Source of the DNA: an uncultured Bacteroidales bacterium
Lineage (GTDB): Bacteria > Bacteroidota > Bacteroidia > Bacteroidales > UBA932
Length of the DNA stretch: 7,419 nt
NCBI GenBank assembly: GCA_946627685.1
Contig: CAMOVV010000052.1
Coordinates: forward strand, 1-7,419
Direction of reading: 5' to 3'
This document shows positions 6,803 to 7,419 of this stretch, piece by piece. The position numbers were made by a program, and so were the translations under genes. The notes beneath the pieces were generated by a model. The model was not told the DNA's origin. It saw only the letters and a list, made by a program, of their open reading frames with translations, and searched no databases. How positions within the stretch are numbered: position 1 is the stretch's first letter; each line of letters opens with the position of its first letter.

Positions 6803-6848
6803 TAAAAAATCCCTGCCTTATCCTTTCAAAACCAGATAAGACAGGGAT
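6803..6848 (-). terminator. Terminator of frdB (possibly shared with hflX)
   Basis: Two 14-base arms, 6809-6822 and 6835-6848, form a hairpin with a 12-base loop. Read on the minus strand the stem is fully paired, with one U-G wobble, and is followed by six T (complement of 6809-6804). Read on the plus strand the same pair is a C-A mismatch and the downstream flank is mixed A/T, so it should work better for frdB than for hflX. Confidence 0.85.
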
Positions 6849-6869
6849 AATTATAATACTCTCAGGACT

Positions 6870-7419
6870 TTATTTCCTGAATCCAGCCTTGAGGAATTCC
6901 CTGTTGAGACGGGCGATGTGATCGACGGAAATACCCTTGGGGCATTCCATCTCACAGGCGCGGGTGTTGGTGCAGTTACCGAAACCAAGCTCGTCCATCT
7001 TTGCAACCATGGCAAGAGCCCTGGCGGCTGCCTCGGGACGACCCTGGGGAAGAAGGGCGAGCGAACTTACCCTTGCGCCCACGAAGAGCATAGCGGAACC
7101 GTTCTTGCAGGTTGCCACGCACGCTCCGCAACCAATGCAGGCTGCGGCGTCCATGCTCTTTTCTGCAGTGTCATGAGGAATGAGGATGTTGTTGGCATCC
7201 TGGGCCGAACCCGTACGGACGGAAATAAATCCTCCGGCCTGGAGAATCTTGTCGAAAGCTCCACGGTCCACCACAAGGTCCTTTATAACAGGAAAAGCGG
7301 CGCTTCTCCAAGGCTCCACGGTGATGGTGGCTCCATCCTTGAAATGACGCATAAACAACTGACAGGTAGTCACATGATCATCCGGACCATGGGCGCGGCC
7401 GTCAATATAAAGGGAGCAG
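6870..7419 (-). CDS. frdB: Fumarate reductase/succinate dehydrogenase iron-sulfur subunit, N-terminus missing
   Basis: This is the electron-transfer B subunit of complex II (succinate:quinone oxidoreductase / fumarate reductase), carrying 2Fe-2S, 4Fe-4S and 3Fe-4S clusters between the FAD subunit and the membrane quinone site. The last 182 residues are visible. The frame is open to the right edge and begins [12 protein letters not shown], followed by TTCQL; these hold the end of the 2Fe-2S region. Then come [12 protein letters not shown] (fragment Cys94, 97, 100, 104) and [15 protein letters not shown] (Cys149, 155, 159) for the 4Fe-4S and 3Fe-4S clusters. The GTG at 7373 is an internal valine, not a start. 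About 70 N-terminal residues lie beyond the window. In this phylum the usual order is membrane subunit C, flavoprotein A, then B, so the partners should lie to the right; the terminator after this gene fits a last-gene position. Direction of catalysis cannot be decided, so sdhB is an equally valid symbol. Confidence 0.94.
   Translation of the reverse strand, partial: CSLYIDGRAHGPDDHVTTCQLFMRHFKDGATITVEPWRSAAFPVIKDLVVDRGAFDKILQAGGFISVRTGSAQDANNILIPHDTAEKSMDAAACIGCGACVATCKNGSAMLFVGARVSSLALLPQGRPEAAARALAMVAKMDELGFGNCTNTRACEMECPKGISVDHIARLNREFLKAGFRK

Overview
This 7.4 kb window looks like chromosomal DNA from a member of the Bacteroidota, most likely Bacteroidales. The evidence is the Bacteroidota-type fumarate reductase/succinate dehydrogenase iron-sulfur subunit, a TonB protein of the short acidic, proline-rich kind common in this phylum, start codons without clear Shine-Dalgarno sequences, and upstream boxes matching the Bacteroidota TAnnTTTG promoter element. 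I cannot name a genus. There are no RNA genes, mobile elements or CRISPR arrays that I can support. Coding density is very high, and no gap longer than 150 bp lacks a gene.

Layout from left to right: the first nine bases match the Illumina adapter, so the left edge is an assembly artefact. On the minus strand sufS-sufE (cysteine desulfurase and its sulfur acceptor) form a two-gene unit for Fe-S cluster assembly. sufE is cut off by the edge, and sufS carries a one-base deletion that splits its reading frame. A 149 bp divergent promoter region separates sufS from ruvA (plus strand, Holliday junction branch migration). ruvA converges on mnmG, which lies downstream of ybeY on the minus strand; both of these act in RNA maturation. 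A 105 bp divergent promoter region follows, then tonB (plus) with its own terminator, then the ribosome GTPase hflX (plus). hflX converges on a partial frdB/sdhB gene (minus) that runs off the right edge.

The main non-genic signal is three copies of a chromosomal parS centromere site (TGTTCCACGTGGAAC plus A or C) within 2.14 kb. One lies inside sufS, one fills the whole 20 bp gap between the convergent ruvA and mnmG stop codons, and one lies inside mnmG. This suggests that the window is part of the ParB-loading, probably origin-proximal, region of the chromosome. Both genic copies are read as Val-Pro-Arg-Gly-Thr, apparently in tolerant loops of their host proteins.

The genes themselves are ordinary housekeeping genes. 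They share no single pathway beyond links of sulfur/Fe-S supply (SufSE, with an Fe-S enzyme at the other end) and translation (MnmG, YbeY, HflX).
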